A stretch of 18,900 nucleotides of DNA, from assembly GCF_900626285.1 (NCBI RefSeq), contig NZ_LR131147.1, forward strand, positions 2,950,785 through 2,969,684, in the 5' to 3' direction. This document shows, piece by piece, positions 1-6,242 of this stretch. A program made the translations under genes and the position numbers. Numbering within the stretch: the first letter of the stretch is position 1; each line of letters begins with the position of its first letter. The stretch is from Intestinimonas massiliensis (ex Afouda et al. 2020). GTDB lineage: Bacteria; Bacillota; Clostridia; Oscillospirales; Oscillospiraceae. The notes beneath the pieces are model-generated. The model did no database searches, was not told the DNA's origin, and was given only the letters and a program-made list of their open reading frames with translations.

Positions 1-237
1 AAGGCCGGAATGAAGCAGAGTCGTTTTCTCTTCATAATCTCCGATGATATACCCTATGTTTGGCGCATATCCGCTGTGTTGAATAAGAAACAGAAGTCGA
101 TCATCGTGTCTGACCCTTTGTATGCGCCGGTATTGCCTGCCAGTCCGACGTCCACCCGAGGTCTGACACAGCCGCGCATCTTTTTCAGATACCTTCAGGA
201 TTTCGGTAATCCGATTGTTTAACTCTTGCTCTGTCAT
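1..237 (-). CDS. Hypothetical protein, N-terminal part (runs off the left edge)
   Basis: An open frame of 79 codons begins at ATG 237 and continues past base 1 without a stop, so only the N-terminal part is visible. A purine-rich GGAAGG lies about 4 bases before the ATG. The protein begins MTEQELNNRITEILK and is basic and arginine-rich in the middle (RRTGRQYRRIQRVR), followed by a segment around GYAPNIGYIIGDYEE. I do not recognise a named family. It is the last of three minus-strand genes that overlap each other, and its first 53 bases overlap the end of the preceding small gene in another frame. That overlap is larger than usual, so one of the two starts or ends may be wrong. Confidence 0.6.
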   Translation of the reverse strand, partial: MTEQELNNRITEILKVSEKDARLCQTSGGRRTGRQYRRIQRVRHDDRLLFLIQHSGYAPNIGYIIGDYEEKTTLLHSGL

Positions 238-358
238 AAGCCTTCCTGCTCTGTACAGTCCGGGAAATTGGGTTCACTCCATGCCAGGAGCCGCGCTTTT
301 GGGCGTAAAATTCCCGCTGCGCCTTCTTGCTACGCTTGTTCAGTGGTACGAACTGCAT
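185..358 (-). CDS. Small basic protein of 57 residues, accessory-element type
   Basis: The frame starts at ATG 358 and stops with TGA at 185-187. The product begins MQFVPLNKRSKKAQREFYAQ and continues KRGSWHGVNPISRTV; it is rich in Lys and Arg. Small basic proteins with a similar KKAQREF...RGSW.GVNP run are, from memory, common in Firmicutes phages and conjugative elements, with no known function. A GGAAG sequence lies about 14 bases before the start. It overlaps the 3' end of the upstream gene by 29 bases and the start of the next gene by 53 bases, which suggests a compact, translationally coupled operon. Confidence is moderate because the evidence is protein-like composition and recalled similarity, not a domain. 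Confidence 0.55.
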   Translation of the reverse strand: MQFVPLNKRSKKAQREFYAQKRGSWHGVNPISRTVQSRKAYDRARVKQSDYRNPEGI

Positions 359-689
359 CACAGTCTGTCACTTCCTTCTCATTATGCGATTTTCGGTTCC
401 CCCAAATGGCATGGCAGGCATCCAGATAGTCTGTATAGCCGAGCAGCATCATTTTACCTGGTAATTCATTCAGTGCCGCAAGGAAACGCTCCTGATCCCG
501 CTTTCGTACATGGCAGAAGATGACCCGGTATGGAAAACCATCCCGCGCATATTCCTCTCGAAAATGGACCCGCACCTGGTGCTTGATAAAAAGCTGGTCA
601 GCCAGATACGCATCTGTATCCATGTATGCGTAGTAGGCATTCAGCAGTGAGAACCGCTCAATATCCTGATAAAAGTCTGTTTGTTTCAA
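330..689 (-). CDS. Hypothetical protein, 119 residues
   Basis: The best start is TTG at 689, since AGGAGG lies 6 bases before it; a longer reading from 716 would bury that ribosome binding site inside the gene. The product begins (M)KQTDFYQDIERFSLLNAYY and is a soluble, mixed alpha/beta-looking protein without membrane segments. It carries an MDTDAYLADQLF stretch and a C-terminal half containing VIFCHVRKRDQERFLAAL. I do not recognise the family. It is the first gene of a minus-strand trio and is divergent from the XRE regulator that starts at 815, so the 690-814 interval probably carries both promoters. Confidence 0.7.
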   Translation of the reverse strand: MKQTDFYQDIERFSLLNAYYAYMDTDAYLADQLFIKHQVRVHFREEYARDGFPYRVIFCHVRKRDQERFLAALNELPGKMMLLGYTDYLDACHAIWGNRKSHNEKEVTDCDAVRTTEQA

Positions 690-740
690 CGAACGCCTCC
701 TATATGACAATCTCATTACAAATGTTCAAAATCGCTTGCC

Positions 741-785
741 ATTCCGAAATATATCGGGTATTCTGAAATACTCCGCTGCGGCGGA
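741..785. promoter_or_regulatory. Candidate operator repeats in the divergent XRE promoter region
   Basis: Two copies of a 12-base direct repeat, ATTCYGAAATAY, occur at 741-752 and 760-771 (10 of 12 identical, 19-base period). They are followed by a short palindrome TCCGC-TGCG-GCGGA at 772-785. The block lies between the minus-strand gene starting at 689 and the XRE gene starting at 815. Repeats about two helical turns apart next to a regulator gene are typical of an autoregulatory operator, but binding is inferred. Confidence 0.35.
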
Positions 786-814
786 AATCATCCTGATGAA
801 TGGAGGCGATCCAT

Positions 815-1153
815 ATGTCCATGATTCAGTTTCCTGTGATCGATCCTGTGGCCACCGGAGCGAATATTTGCCGGCTCCGAAAGGATCGCGGCCTGACAGT
901 CCGAGATCTCCAGCACTATTTCGGATTTGAGGAGCCGCAGGCCATCTACAAATGGCAGCGCGGGCAGAGTCTTCCCAGCGTAGATAATCTCTACGCACTG
1001 AGCGCTTTGCTCCAGGTGCCAATGAATGAAATCATCATCCCCACTTCTCATATCGTCTCTTTCGAGCAGCAGGCAGCCGTCTGCTGCTCAGGTCATTTTA
1101 TCGGAGAATTTCTTCAGGTGCAGTGGGCATGGCAGAACTTCAAAACCGCTTAG
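815..1153 (+). CDS. XRE-family helix-turn-helix regulator, 112 residues
   Basis: The chosen ATG at 815 has GGAGG at 802-806, 8 bases upstream; an earlier ATG at 800 has no such site. The product begins MSMIQFPVIDPVATGANI. Residues about 15-75 form an XRE/Cro-type helix-turn-helix: an ANICRLRKDRGLTVRDLQ first part, then the recognition region FEEPQAIYKWQRGQSLPSVD and a closing LYALSALLQVPMNEII. This matches a DNA-binding repressor-like fold. The C-terminal 35 residues are unassigned. It faces away from the minus-strand trio and may regulate that divergent operon and itself through the repeats at 741-785. Targets are inferred. Confidence 0.8.
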   Translation: MSMIQFPVIDPVATGANICRLRKDRGLTVRDLQHYFGFEEPQAIYKWQRGQSLPSVDNLYALSALLQVPMNEIIIPTSHIVSFEQQAAVCCSGHFIGEFLQVQWAWQNFKTA

Positions 1154-1516
1154 ACCCTTATCCGCCTGTCCATCCTCGGTCCTGCAGTGGCCCAACCAGG
1201 CCACTGCCCTGCCCCAGGTGAGCAAGCGACTTGAAAAAAGATTTTCACATCATTACTATGTGTACCAAGGGAGCGTAAGATTGAATTCTGCATTTAAGGG
1301 TAAACGTGTGGAAGAAATGGCGGCAATGCGCTGAACGCGGAGGGAAACGCCTGGCGTTCCTTTCATCATGAGTTATGAGCTCATTTCACATTCATGCAAA
1401 TGCTGTCCATAATCTGCCGGAGTTGCGCAGCCTCATAATTCATCTGCGCCTGAACCGATCATCACGACCTATCCATTCTGCCACGCCCACCACACCCGAA
1501 AGTGTGGTTCGGAAAG
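1154..1516. other. Non-coding interval with hairpins, no convincing gene
   Basis: No open frame here combines a start, a ribosome binding site and protein-like composition. The interval holds a strong hairpin at 1184-1207, a weaker dyad near 1340-1360 (AACGCC..GGCGTT) and a 6-bp stem with a 6-base loop at 1490-1507 close to the 3' end of the minus-strand gene that ends at 1517. None is followed by a clear T-run, so they cannot be called intrinsic terminators with confidence. It lies between two convergent genes. Confidence 0.5.
1184..1207. repeat. Perfect 9-bp hairpin downstream of the XRE gene
   Basis: GCAGTGGCC (1184-1192) and GGCCACTGC (1199-1207) form a perfect 9-bp GC-rich stem with a CAACCA loop. 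It lies 31 bases after the XRE stop codon. There is no T-run on either strand, so this may be an mRNA-stabilising 3' structure, a recombination site or a degenerate terminator. Confidence 0.5.
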
Positions 1517-2158
1517 TTATGCAACTGCCGCCTTTTCAATGAAGTCGTTGAGGATCTCCTCGAAGCTGTCGTTGATATCAAAAGGAGCTTCGTAGGCCAC
1601 CTCGGTATTGACCAGGCACTTATCCAAGGCCATGGAGATCTCGTCTGCCTTCTTGCTCAGCGCCGTGGCCATGCCCCGGATCTTGTTCCGGTCGAAGTCG
1701 ATGGTGGTGACCTGGGTAGCGTCACACCGATAAGAAACCTGGTTGCCCTCACCATTGAAGCGGAATCCAGATCCGCCGCCGGCGATGGTCTTTTCGCTGT
1801 TGCGGAGCGTGGTCATATGCCGGAAAACTTCGGCCAGTTCCTGGCGCTGCCGGTTCAGGCCGACCTCGCTGTCCATATCCAGATCCAGTCCGCTCTTGGC
1901 CGCATGAATGGCTTTGCTCAGATTCTCCCGCTCCTCCATCAAAAGCATGATGAAGGCCGCCACCTCGTTGGCGTGCCCGGCATACTCGCTGGGCGCAGTC
2001 TCCTCCACCACGGCATCCAGGGCATCCGACATGACCTTACTGCGCAGATGGGTGGTTTTGACTTTGACAATGTTGCGCCGGTCCTGCAGGATGCTGGTGG
2101 CCTCACACATCAGGTTTTTGAGTTTGTTTTGAAAACGGAATGCATCTTTCATGTTCAT
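1517..2158 (-). CDS. Conserved protein of unknown function, 213 residues
   Basis: The start is ATG 2158, with AAGGAGG 8 bases upstream; an earlier in-frame start at 2182 would include the ribosome binding site. The product begins MNMKDAFRFQNKLKNLMCEA. It is largely helical and charged, with landmarks VKVKTTHLRSKV near residue 33, LNRQRQELAEVFRHM near 103, GGGSGFRFNGEGNQVSYRCD near 130 and a C-terminal APFDINDSFEEIL. It has no membrane segment, signal peptide or catalytic motif I can name. From memory, similar proteins are found in Firmicutes prophages and accessory regions without assigned function. It follows a 56-residue small gene with a 23-base gap, so the two are probably co-transcribed. 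Confidence 0.75.
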   Translation of the reverse strand: MNMKDAFRFQNKLKNLMCEATSILQDRRNIVKVKTTHLRSKVMSDALDAVVEETAPSEYAGHANEVAAFIMLLMEERENLSKAIHAAKSGLDLDMDSEVGLNRQRQELAEVFRHMTTLRNSEKTIAGGGSGFRFNGEGNQVSYRCDATQVTTIDFDRNKIRGMATALSKKADEISMALDKCLVNTEVAYEAPFDINDSFEEILNDFIEKAAVA

Positions 2159-2181
2159 AGTGCATACCTCCTTGAACGACA

Positions 2182-2352
2182 TCAGACTACTATTAACACC
2201 AAAAGTGCTTCACCGTTGCTCCAATCGTACTGCATCCACACGCGTTTGTCATTGAACTGCTGGTTGAATCGCTCCCTCACAGTATCAAAATAAACCTGCC
2301 TTTGAAGTGTCTCAATCTTTGTTGCTGAAAGATCGATCTTGGCGTAAATCAT
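2182..2352 (-). CDS. Small hypothetical protein, 56 residues
   Basis: ATG 2352 opens a 57-codon frame ending with TGA at 2182-2184. The product begins MIYAKIDLSATKIETLQRQV, continues with a charged run (RERFNQQFNDKRVWMQYDW) and ends in a hydrophobic tail (ALLVLIVV). The composition is protein-like and the gene sits directly upstream of the 213-residue gene in the same orientation, 23 bases apart. No good ribosome binding site precedes the ATG, and the start is only 15 bases from the dyads at 2367-2398, which weakens the call. It could be a leaderless gene, or the N-terminal part of a gene cut by the recombinase region. Confidence 0.45.
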   Translation of the reverse strand: MIYAKIDLSATKIETLQRQVYFDTVRERFNQQFNDKRVWMQYDWSNGEALLVLIVV

Positions 2353-2366
2353 AGTACTAGTTAAAA

Positions 2367-2398
2367 CGATGGTCTATATTGAGACCATCGAGTCTCAA
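2367..2398. promoter_or_regulatory. Two overlapping perfect dyads upstream of the recombinase (operator or res-like site)
   Basis: Dyad 1 is CGATGGTCT (2367-2375) with AGACCATCG (2382-2390) and a 6-base loop. Dyad 2 is TTGAGAC (2379-2385) with GTCTCAA (2392-2398) and a 6-base spacer. They share bases 2379-2390, so they are mutually exclusive as hairpins but could be two protein binding sites centred about 10 bases apart. They lie between the divergent recombinase and the small gene at 2352. A recombination site or autoregulatory operator for the serine recombinase is the natural reading, which is inferred. Confidence 0.5.
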
Positions 2399-2428
2399 CA
2401 ACAATACGCTGTACGGAGGTAGATGAAG

Positions 2429-3127
2429 ATGCGGTATGGCTACTGTCGGACCTCAAAGCCAAAGCAAAGCATTGAGCGGCAAATTCGGAATATCAAGGCG
2501 GCTTACCCTGATGCCGTTATCGTGCAGGAGGTCTTTACCAGGACGCGACTGGATCGGCCGGAATGGCTGAAACTGATGCGTAGGATCCAGCCTGGGGATG
2601 AAATCGTCTTTGACAGCGTTTCCCGTATGAGCGGAGATGCGAAAGAAGGCTTTGCCACCTATGAAGAGCTATATCAAAAAGGGGTAAACCTTGTTTACCT
2701 AAAAGAACCCCACATCAATACTGAGACCTATAAGAAGGCATTGGAAAACAACGTTCAACTGACCGGCAGCAATGTGGACTACATCTTGGAAGGTGTCAAT
2801 CGTTACCTGTTGGAGCTGGCCAAGGAGCAGATTCGGCTGGCCTTTGAGCAGTCCGAAAAGGAAGTCCGAGATCTGCATCAGCGTACCAGAGAAGGAATTG
2901 AAACCGCACGCCTGAACGGGAAACAGATTGGTCGTCAGAAGAACAGTATCGTCGTCACCAGGAAAAGCATCGAATCGAAAGAGGTAATCAAAAAACTCTC
3001 CAAGGAATTTGATGGCAATCTCAGTGATGCCGAGATTATGCGTTTGACCGGCCTGGCTCGGAATACTTACTACAAATACAAAAGAGAACTCCGAAATGTA
3101 GACAAGGAAATGGCTGTTACCAAGTAA
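2429..3127 (+). CDS. Serine recombinase (resolvase/invertase family), 232 residues
   Basis: A site-specific recombinase that cuts DNA with an active-site serine. GGAGG at 2415-2419 favours ATG 2429 (9-base spacing) over ATG 2423 (3 bases). The N-terminal catalytic domain begins MRYGYCRTSK, with the presumed nucleophile Ser9, followed by SIERQ and the FDSVSRMSGD segment that corresponds to the conserved D.lSR motif. A long helix follows (LLELAKEQIRLAFEQSEKE...), then RTREGIETARLNGKQIGRQK and a C-terminal helix-turn-helix (LSDAEIMRLTGLARNTYYKYK). The length suits the small resolvase/invertase class, not the large integrases. The dyads just upstream are candidate recombination or control sites. 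It shows the surrounding DNA is or was mobile. The 3' terminator at 3305-3345 probably ends its transcript. Confidence 0.88.
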   Translation: MRYGYCRTSKPKQSIERQIRNIKAAYPDAVIVQEVFTRTRLDRPEWLKLMRRIQPGDEIVFDSVSRMSGDAKEGFATYEELYQKGVNLVYLKEPHINTETYKKALENNVQLTGSNVDYILEGVNRYLLELAKEQIRLAFEQSEKEVRDLHQRTREGIETARLNGKQIGRQKNSIVVTRKSIESKEVIKKLSKEFDGNLSDAEIMRLTGLARNTYYKYKRELRNVDKEMAVTK

Positions 3128-3304
3128 ACTCGATAGCACCCACTTCTTGGTATTGGAGAGAATGACATAGCCGAACATGCGTCTTTCATTGGAATTATAG
3201 CTAGTTCTGTTGAAATCCGGGAACGAATATATCATATTGAATCGAATTATTGCTGCAATGGCATCAGATTTGTTAAAGCATATTGTTTCATAATTGATAT
3301 TTGT

Positions 3305-3345
3305 AAGAACAAAAGGGCCTCAATCAGTGAGGCCCTTTTGTTCTT
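3305..3345. terminator. Bidirectional intrinsic terminator, perfect 18-bp stem
   Basis: Bases 3305-3322 and 3328-3345 are perfect reverse complements with loop ATCAG. The GC-rich core GGGCCTCA/TGAGGCCC is flanked by A-run and T-run on both strands, so it works in both directions. It can end the plus-strand recombinase transcript and the minus-strand hcp transcript, whose stop is at 3376. Confidence 0.93.
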
Positions 3346-3375
3346 AGTTATAATGCGTTTTCAGGTATTAAGATT

Positions 3376-4971
3376 TTACAGCATTTCCCGCATATCCTCT
3401 AACGGTGTGGTAATGGGCGCGATGTTGTAGTGCTCTACCAAATAGTTGAGTACATTGGGAGAAACAAATGCCGGAAGGCTGGGGCCCAAGCGGATATTCT
3501 TGATGCCCAAGTACAGCAATGTCAGCAGAATGCAGACTGCCTTCTGTTCGTACCAAGACAGCACCATGGAAAGCGGAAGATCATTTACACCGCATTCAAA
3601 CGCCTCCGCAAGAGCCACAGCAATCTTGATAGCACTGTATGCATCGTTGCACTGGCCGATATCCATGAGTCGGGGCAGTCCGCCAATAGTGCCCAAATCC
3701 AGGTCGTTGAAGCGGTATTTTCCGCAGGCCAGGGTCAACACCACCGTGTCTTTCGGAGTGTTTTTCACAAATTCAGTGTAGTAGTTTCGGCCGGGGCGTG
3801 CTCCATCGCAGCCGCCCACCAGAAAGAAATGCTTAATCGCTCCGGTTTTTACTGCTTCGACCACTTTGTCCGCAACGCCCAGTACTGTTTCGTGCCCGAA
3901 TCCAGTCATAACGGTGCTGCCACCATTGATACCGGTAAACTGTCGGTCTTCGGAATAACCGCCCAGTTCCAAAGCCTTTTCAATCACCGGCGTGAAATCC
4001 TTGGATTCCCCAATGTGTACCAGCTCAGGATAAGACACCACTTCCGTAGTGAAGACCCGGTCTGCATAGCTTGCCTTGGGCGGCATCAGGCAGTTAGTGG
4101 TAAACAGAATGGGAGCAGGAATATCCGCAAATTCCTTCTGCTGGTTCTGCCAGGCCGTTCCGAAGTTGCCTTTCAGATGCGGATACTTCTTGAGCTCCGG
4201 GTAGGCATGGGCGGGCAGCATCTCACCGTGGGTATAGATATTGATTCCCTTTCCTTCTGTCTGCTCCAGCAGGAGTTTCAGATCCAGCAGATCGTGGCCG
4301 GTCACCACAATAAAGGGTCCTTTCTCTACCTTAAGCGGCACTTCGGTGGGAACCGGATGACCGAAGGTTTCCGTATTTGCTTTGTCCAGCAGTTCCATGC
4401 AGGTGAGGTTATACTGACCAACTTCCATAACAACAGGAAGAAGCTGCTCCATATCCCAGTCTTCACCAATCACAAAAAGCGCTTTGGCGATAAAACGGTT
4501 TAACTCCTCATTCGTATAACCAAGCACCATGGCATGATATGCGTATGCGGCTACACCGCGAATACCAAACAAAATCAGCGACTTCAAACTGCGGATGTCT
4601 TCGTCTGCATTCCACAGCAGTGCCATATCATAGTCGTTGTTTCTGCCGCACGGGGAGCCGCAGCTGGAACACATGGGAACCAGAGCTTCCTTCTCTGCGT
4701 GAACGCGCTGAATCAGCTCGCGAATGGTTTCCGCATTGAAGTTTACATTTGTAATCGTGGTGAACAAGCCTTCAATCATAATTTTCCAGGTTGAGGTTGT
4801 GGCCAGAGTATCACCATCAGTAGCCCGAGCAAGGCCGATCAGCGCTCCAGTCAGTTCATCCTGCAAATGGGCTACATCGGCGGTCTTTCCGCAGACACCT
4901 GCATTGCCGGTACATCCATTGCAGCCAGCTGTTTGCTCACATTGAAAACAAAACATCTTACTGTGTTCCAT
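3376..4971 (-). CDS. hcp: Hydroxylamine reductase / hybrid cluster protein, 531 residues
   Basis: Hcp carries an Fe-S cluster and a hybrid Fe-S-O cluster; it reduces hydroxylamine in vitro and is linked to NO detoxification in anaerobes. The N-terminal cluster cysteines are Cys8, Cys11, Cys20 and Cys27 (an extra Cys17 lies between). The hybrid cluster ligands line up with the Desulfovibrio protein at an almost constant offset: His226, Glu250, Cys294, Cys388 (GGCDGARPGRNYY), Cys416 (LACGKYRF), Cys441 (IGQCNDAYSA), Glu475 and Lys477 (WYEQKA). All eight are present, so the enzyme looks active. The length is normal. ATG 4971 has AGGAGG 5 bases upstream. The Cys-rich miniprotein gene ends 20 bases before it, which indicates one operon. 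The transcript ends at the 3305-3345 terminator. Location is cytoplasmic. Confidence 0.97.
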   Translation of the reverse strand: MEHSKMFCFQCEQTAGCNGCTGNAGVCGKTADVAHLQDELTGALIGLARATDGDTLATTSTWKIMIEGLFTTITNVNFNAETIRELIQRVHAEKEALVPMCSSCGSPCGRNNDYDMALLWNADEDIRSLKSLILFGIRGVAAYAYHAMVLGYTNEELNRFIAKALFVIGEDWDMEQLLPVVMEVGQYNLTCMELLDKANTETFGHPVPTEVPLKVEKGPFIVVTGHDLLDLKLLLEQTEGKGINIYTHGEMLPAHAYPELKKYPHLKGNFGTAWQNQQKEFADIPAPILFTTNCLMPPKASYADRVFTTEVVSYPELVHIGESKDFTPVIEKALELGGYSEDRQFTGINGGSTVMTGFGHETVLGVADKVVEAVKTGAIKHFFLVGGCDGARPGRNYYTEFVKNTPKDTVVLTLACGKYRFNDLDLGTIGGLPRLMDIGQCNDAYSAIKIAVALAEAFECGVNDLPLSMVLSWYEQKAVCILLTLLYLGIKNIRLGPSLPAFVSPNVLNYLVEHYNIAPITTPLEDMREML

Positions 4972-4991
4972 AAATTCCTCCTAAACAATAA

Positions 4992-5219
4992 TCATTCGTC
5001 TCTTTGATATTTTGCGGGATTTACCTTTTCGCAACCATCTTTTTGGCAAATCTCACAAGCAGTTAGCGGGTACTTCGAAGAGGAATGATGCCGTTTTATA
5101 CATTCATTGCATTTTTTGTACAAATCGCAATTTACATTTAAGCACGGACAGAGATCCGCATTGTATAAGGCTGCTTTTTGTGTTTTATCAGCCATGCTTT
5201 TATGCTCCATGCACTCCAA
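4992..5219 (-). CDS. Cysteine-rich miniprotein upstream of hcp
   Basis: A small soluble protein with eight or nine cysteines, including CPCLNVNCDLYKKCNECIKRHH and CEICQKDGCEK spacing that would suit binding of zinc or an iron-sulfur cluster. I do not recognise a firmly named family; the C.C...C......C..C...H layout resembles small DUF6485-like proteins from memory. The start is uncertain. TTG 5219 has AAGGAG 9 bases upstream, ATG 5210 has GGAG only 3 bases upstream, and ATG 5195 has GGAG 9 bases upstream. The mature product is therefore 67 to 75 residues. It lies 20 bases before hcp, so it is probably co-expressed and may serve in metal handling or cluster protection there (inference). Confidence 0.75.
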   Translation of the reverse strand: MECMEHKSMADKTQKAALYNADLCPCLNVNCDLYKKCNECIKRHHSSSKYPLTACEICQKDGCEKVNPAKYQRDE

Positions 5220-5328
5220 GGATATCCGCTCCTTTTTCTAAAATTGTCATGTAAGCCTTAAATACTCTGCAAGAATGAAAAGATGCGTTTTTCCTCCACA
5301 TAAAAAGTTTGAACGATCCTATCATATT

Positions 5329-5340
5329 GCGCTTAAACTT
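5329..5340 (-). promoter_or_regulatory. Shared motif AAGTTTAAGCGC, copy 1 (upstream of miniprotein-hcp)
   Basis: Read on the minus strand, the 12-mer AAGTTTAAGCGC lies 110 bases before the miniprotein start. The same 12-mer recurs exactly at 6195-6206 on the other strand. A second, weaker look-alike (TTTAAGGCTTAC) is on the minus strand at 5251-5262, nearer the gene. A candidate binding site of a common regulator, by inference. Confidence 0.45.
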
Positions 5341-5353
5341 GGACTGCATCGAG

Positions 5354-5938
5354 TTATGTCCTGCGGATAGAGTACTGGTAGGGGCTGCTCATGAAAACAT
5401 CAAAATTGCTTTCAGAAAGCATTCCATCCATGACAGCTATGCGGATCACATAATAGGTCGCACAGTCTCCGTTCTCCCAATATGCAGCATGGATGTCTTG
5501 AGTCATTTCCCATGAGAGTGCGTCTGGCTCTTGAGCGACAACAACATTCACACGATCACATGGCATACCATTCACAAAGAAATCCTCAAAGGCTTTGTAC
5601 ACGCCCATCACATCGGTATCGGCGCTTACGGCATGGTCTTTCCCAAATTCAAAAGCCACACCTAACACCTCAGTCAAATCAAATTCATCGGTGCATTCCA
5701 GTGCAGCAATCAGCTTTGCATATCTGGTTTCTGCATCGGTGATCTGTGCCTGAAGCCAGCCGTGGATGTTGTTTTCATCAATCACAGACTCCAGAGGAGG
5801 CAGTTCCTTTACATACGGAGTAGTCGATGCAATCAGCCCCTTACTCTCCGCATAGTTTGCTATAGCCGCAGTCAACTTTTCCTGGTTCCCAATTTTGTCG
5901 TACAGCCAGTAGTGAATAGGACCTAAAAATTTACTCAT
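5354..5938 (-). CDS. Hypothetical protein, 194 residues, linked to DUF1858/DUF438 genes
   Basis: The start is ATG 5938, with GAGG 6 bases upstream; GTG 5950 overlaps the stop of the previous gene and is a less likely start. The product begins MSKFLGPIHYWLYDKIGNQE, a distinctive opening that I have seen in clostridial proteins of unknown function. It is helical and acidic, with no membrane segments, and contains WLQAQITDAETRYAKLIAAL, CTDEFDLTEVLGVAFEFGKDH and MPCDRVNVV. The stop of the DUF1858 gene (5947-5949) lies just before it, indicating translational coupling. Given its neighbours, a role in redox or iron-sulfur stress is plausible but not shown. The FEFGKDH and IHYWL histidines could bind metal; this is speculation. 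Confidence 0.75.
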   Translation of the reverse strand: MSKFLGPIHYWLYDKIGNQEKLTAAIANYAESKGLIASTTPYVKELPPLESVIDENNIHGWLQAQITDAETRYAKLIAALECTDEFDLTEVLGVAFEFGKDHAVSADTDVMGVYKAFEDFFVNGMPCDRVNVVVAQEPDALSWEMTQDIHAAYWENGDCATYYVIRIAVMDGMLSESNFDVFMSSPYQYSIRRT

Positions 5939-5946
5939 TCCCGACC

Positions 5947-6165
5947 TCACTTACCACTCTGGGCAATCTTTTCATTCAACGCATTGATAATCGGCGCAGG
6001 ATTCAGCCCATGAACGGCACAGGCATCCGCCAAAGATTCTGCCTGGGATGCGGGACAACCCAAACAGTGCATACCAGCCTCCATTAAAACCTCGATGGTT
6101 TCAGGATATTGTGTTACAATTTCACCGATCAGGGTTTTCTCATTAACATAGATCTGGTCCATCAT
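5947..6165 (-). CDS. DUF1858 domain protein (ScdA/RIC N-terminal-like), 72 residues
   Basis: A stand-alone DUF1858 domain: VNEKTLIGEIVTQYPETIEVLMEAG followed by the family hallmark MHCLGCPASQAESLADAC. In other bacteria this domain forms the N-terminal part of ScdA/RIC-type iron-sulfur repair proteins, or is found alone beside hybrid-cluster or DUF438 genes. The Cys-x-x-Cys pair is the likely redox or ligand-binding site. The start is ATG 6165 with a weak GAGAAG upstream (ATG 6162 follows directly). It sits between the DUF438/PAS gene and the unknown 194-residue gene, so the RIC-like functions may be split over separate proteins here (inference). Cytoplasmic. Confidence 0.88.
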   Translation of the reverse strand: MMDQIYVNEKTLIGEIVTQYPETIEVLMEAGMHCLGCPASQAESLADACAVHGLNPAPIINALNEKIAQSGK

Positions 6166-6194
6166 AAAATCTTCTCTCTTTCGTGTTGGATTTG

Positions 6195-6206
6195 AAGTTT
6201 AAGCGC
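6195..6206 (+). promoter_or_regulatory. Shared motif AAGTTTAAGCGC, copy 2 (upstream of DUF1858 gene)
   Basis: An exact second copy of the 12-mer seen on the opposite strand at 5329-5340. It lies 30 bases before the DUF1858 start in the 77-base gap after the DUF438 gene and is followed by GTTTGCAAAT. Position and repetition suggest an operator or activator site. Confidence 0.45.
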
Positions 6207-6242
6207 GTTTGCAAATAGATATACTATCGAAACACTCGGATA

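Noticed and set aside
1388..1450. Short minus-strand tail-like peptide MNYEAAQLRQIMDSICMNVK
   Set aside because: Protein-like, but only 20 residues with no ribosome binding site; it could be a gene remnant or chance.
1490..1507. CCACAC/GTGTGG hairpin as terminator of the 213-residue gene
   Set aside because: Short stem and no T-run on the minus strand, so not called a terminator.
3130..3170. Minus-strand frame starting MFGYVILSN near 3170, resembling the opening of DUF5685 proteins
   Set aside because: Only the first five residues agree and the frame then runs antisense through the recombinase; too short to claim an interrupted gene.
3430..4503. Long plus-strand open frame opposite hcp
   Set aside because: It is the antisense shadow of hcp, which carries every expected metal ligand; the plus-strand translation is Gln/His-rich with no family motifs.
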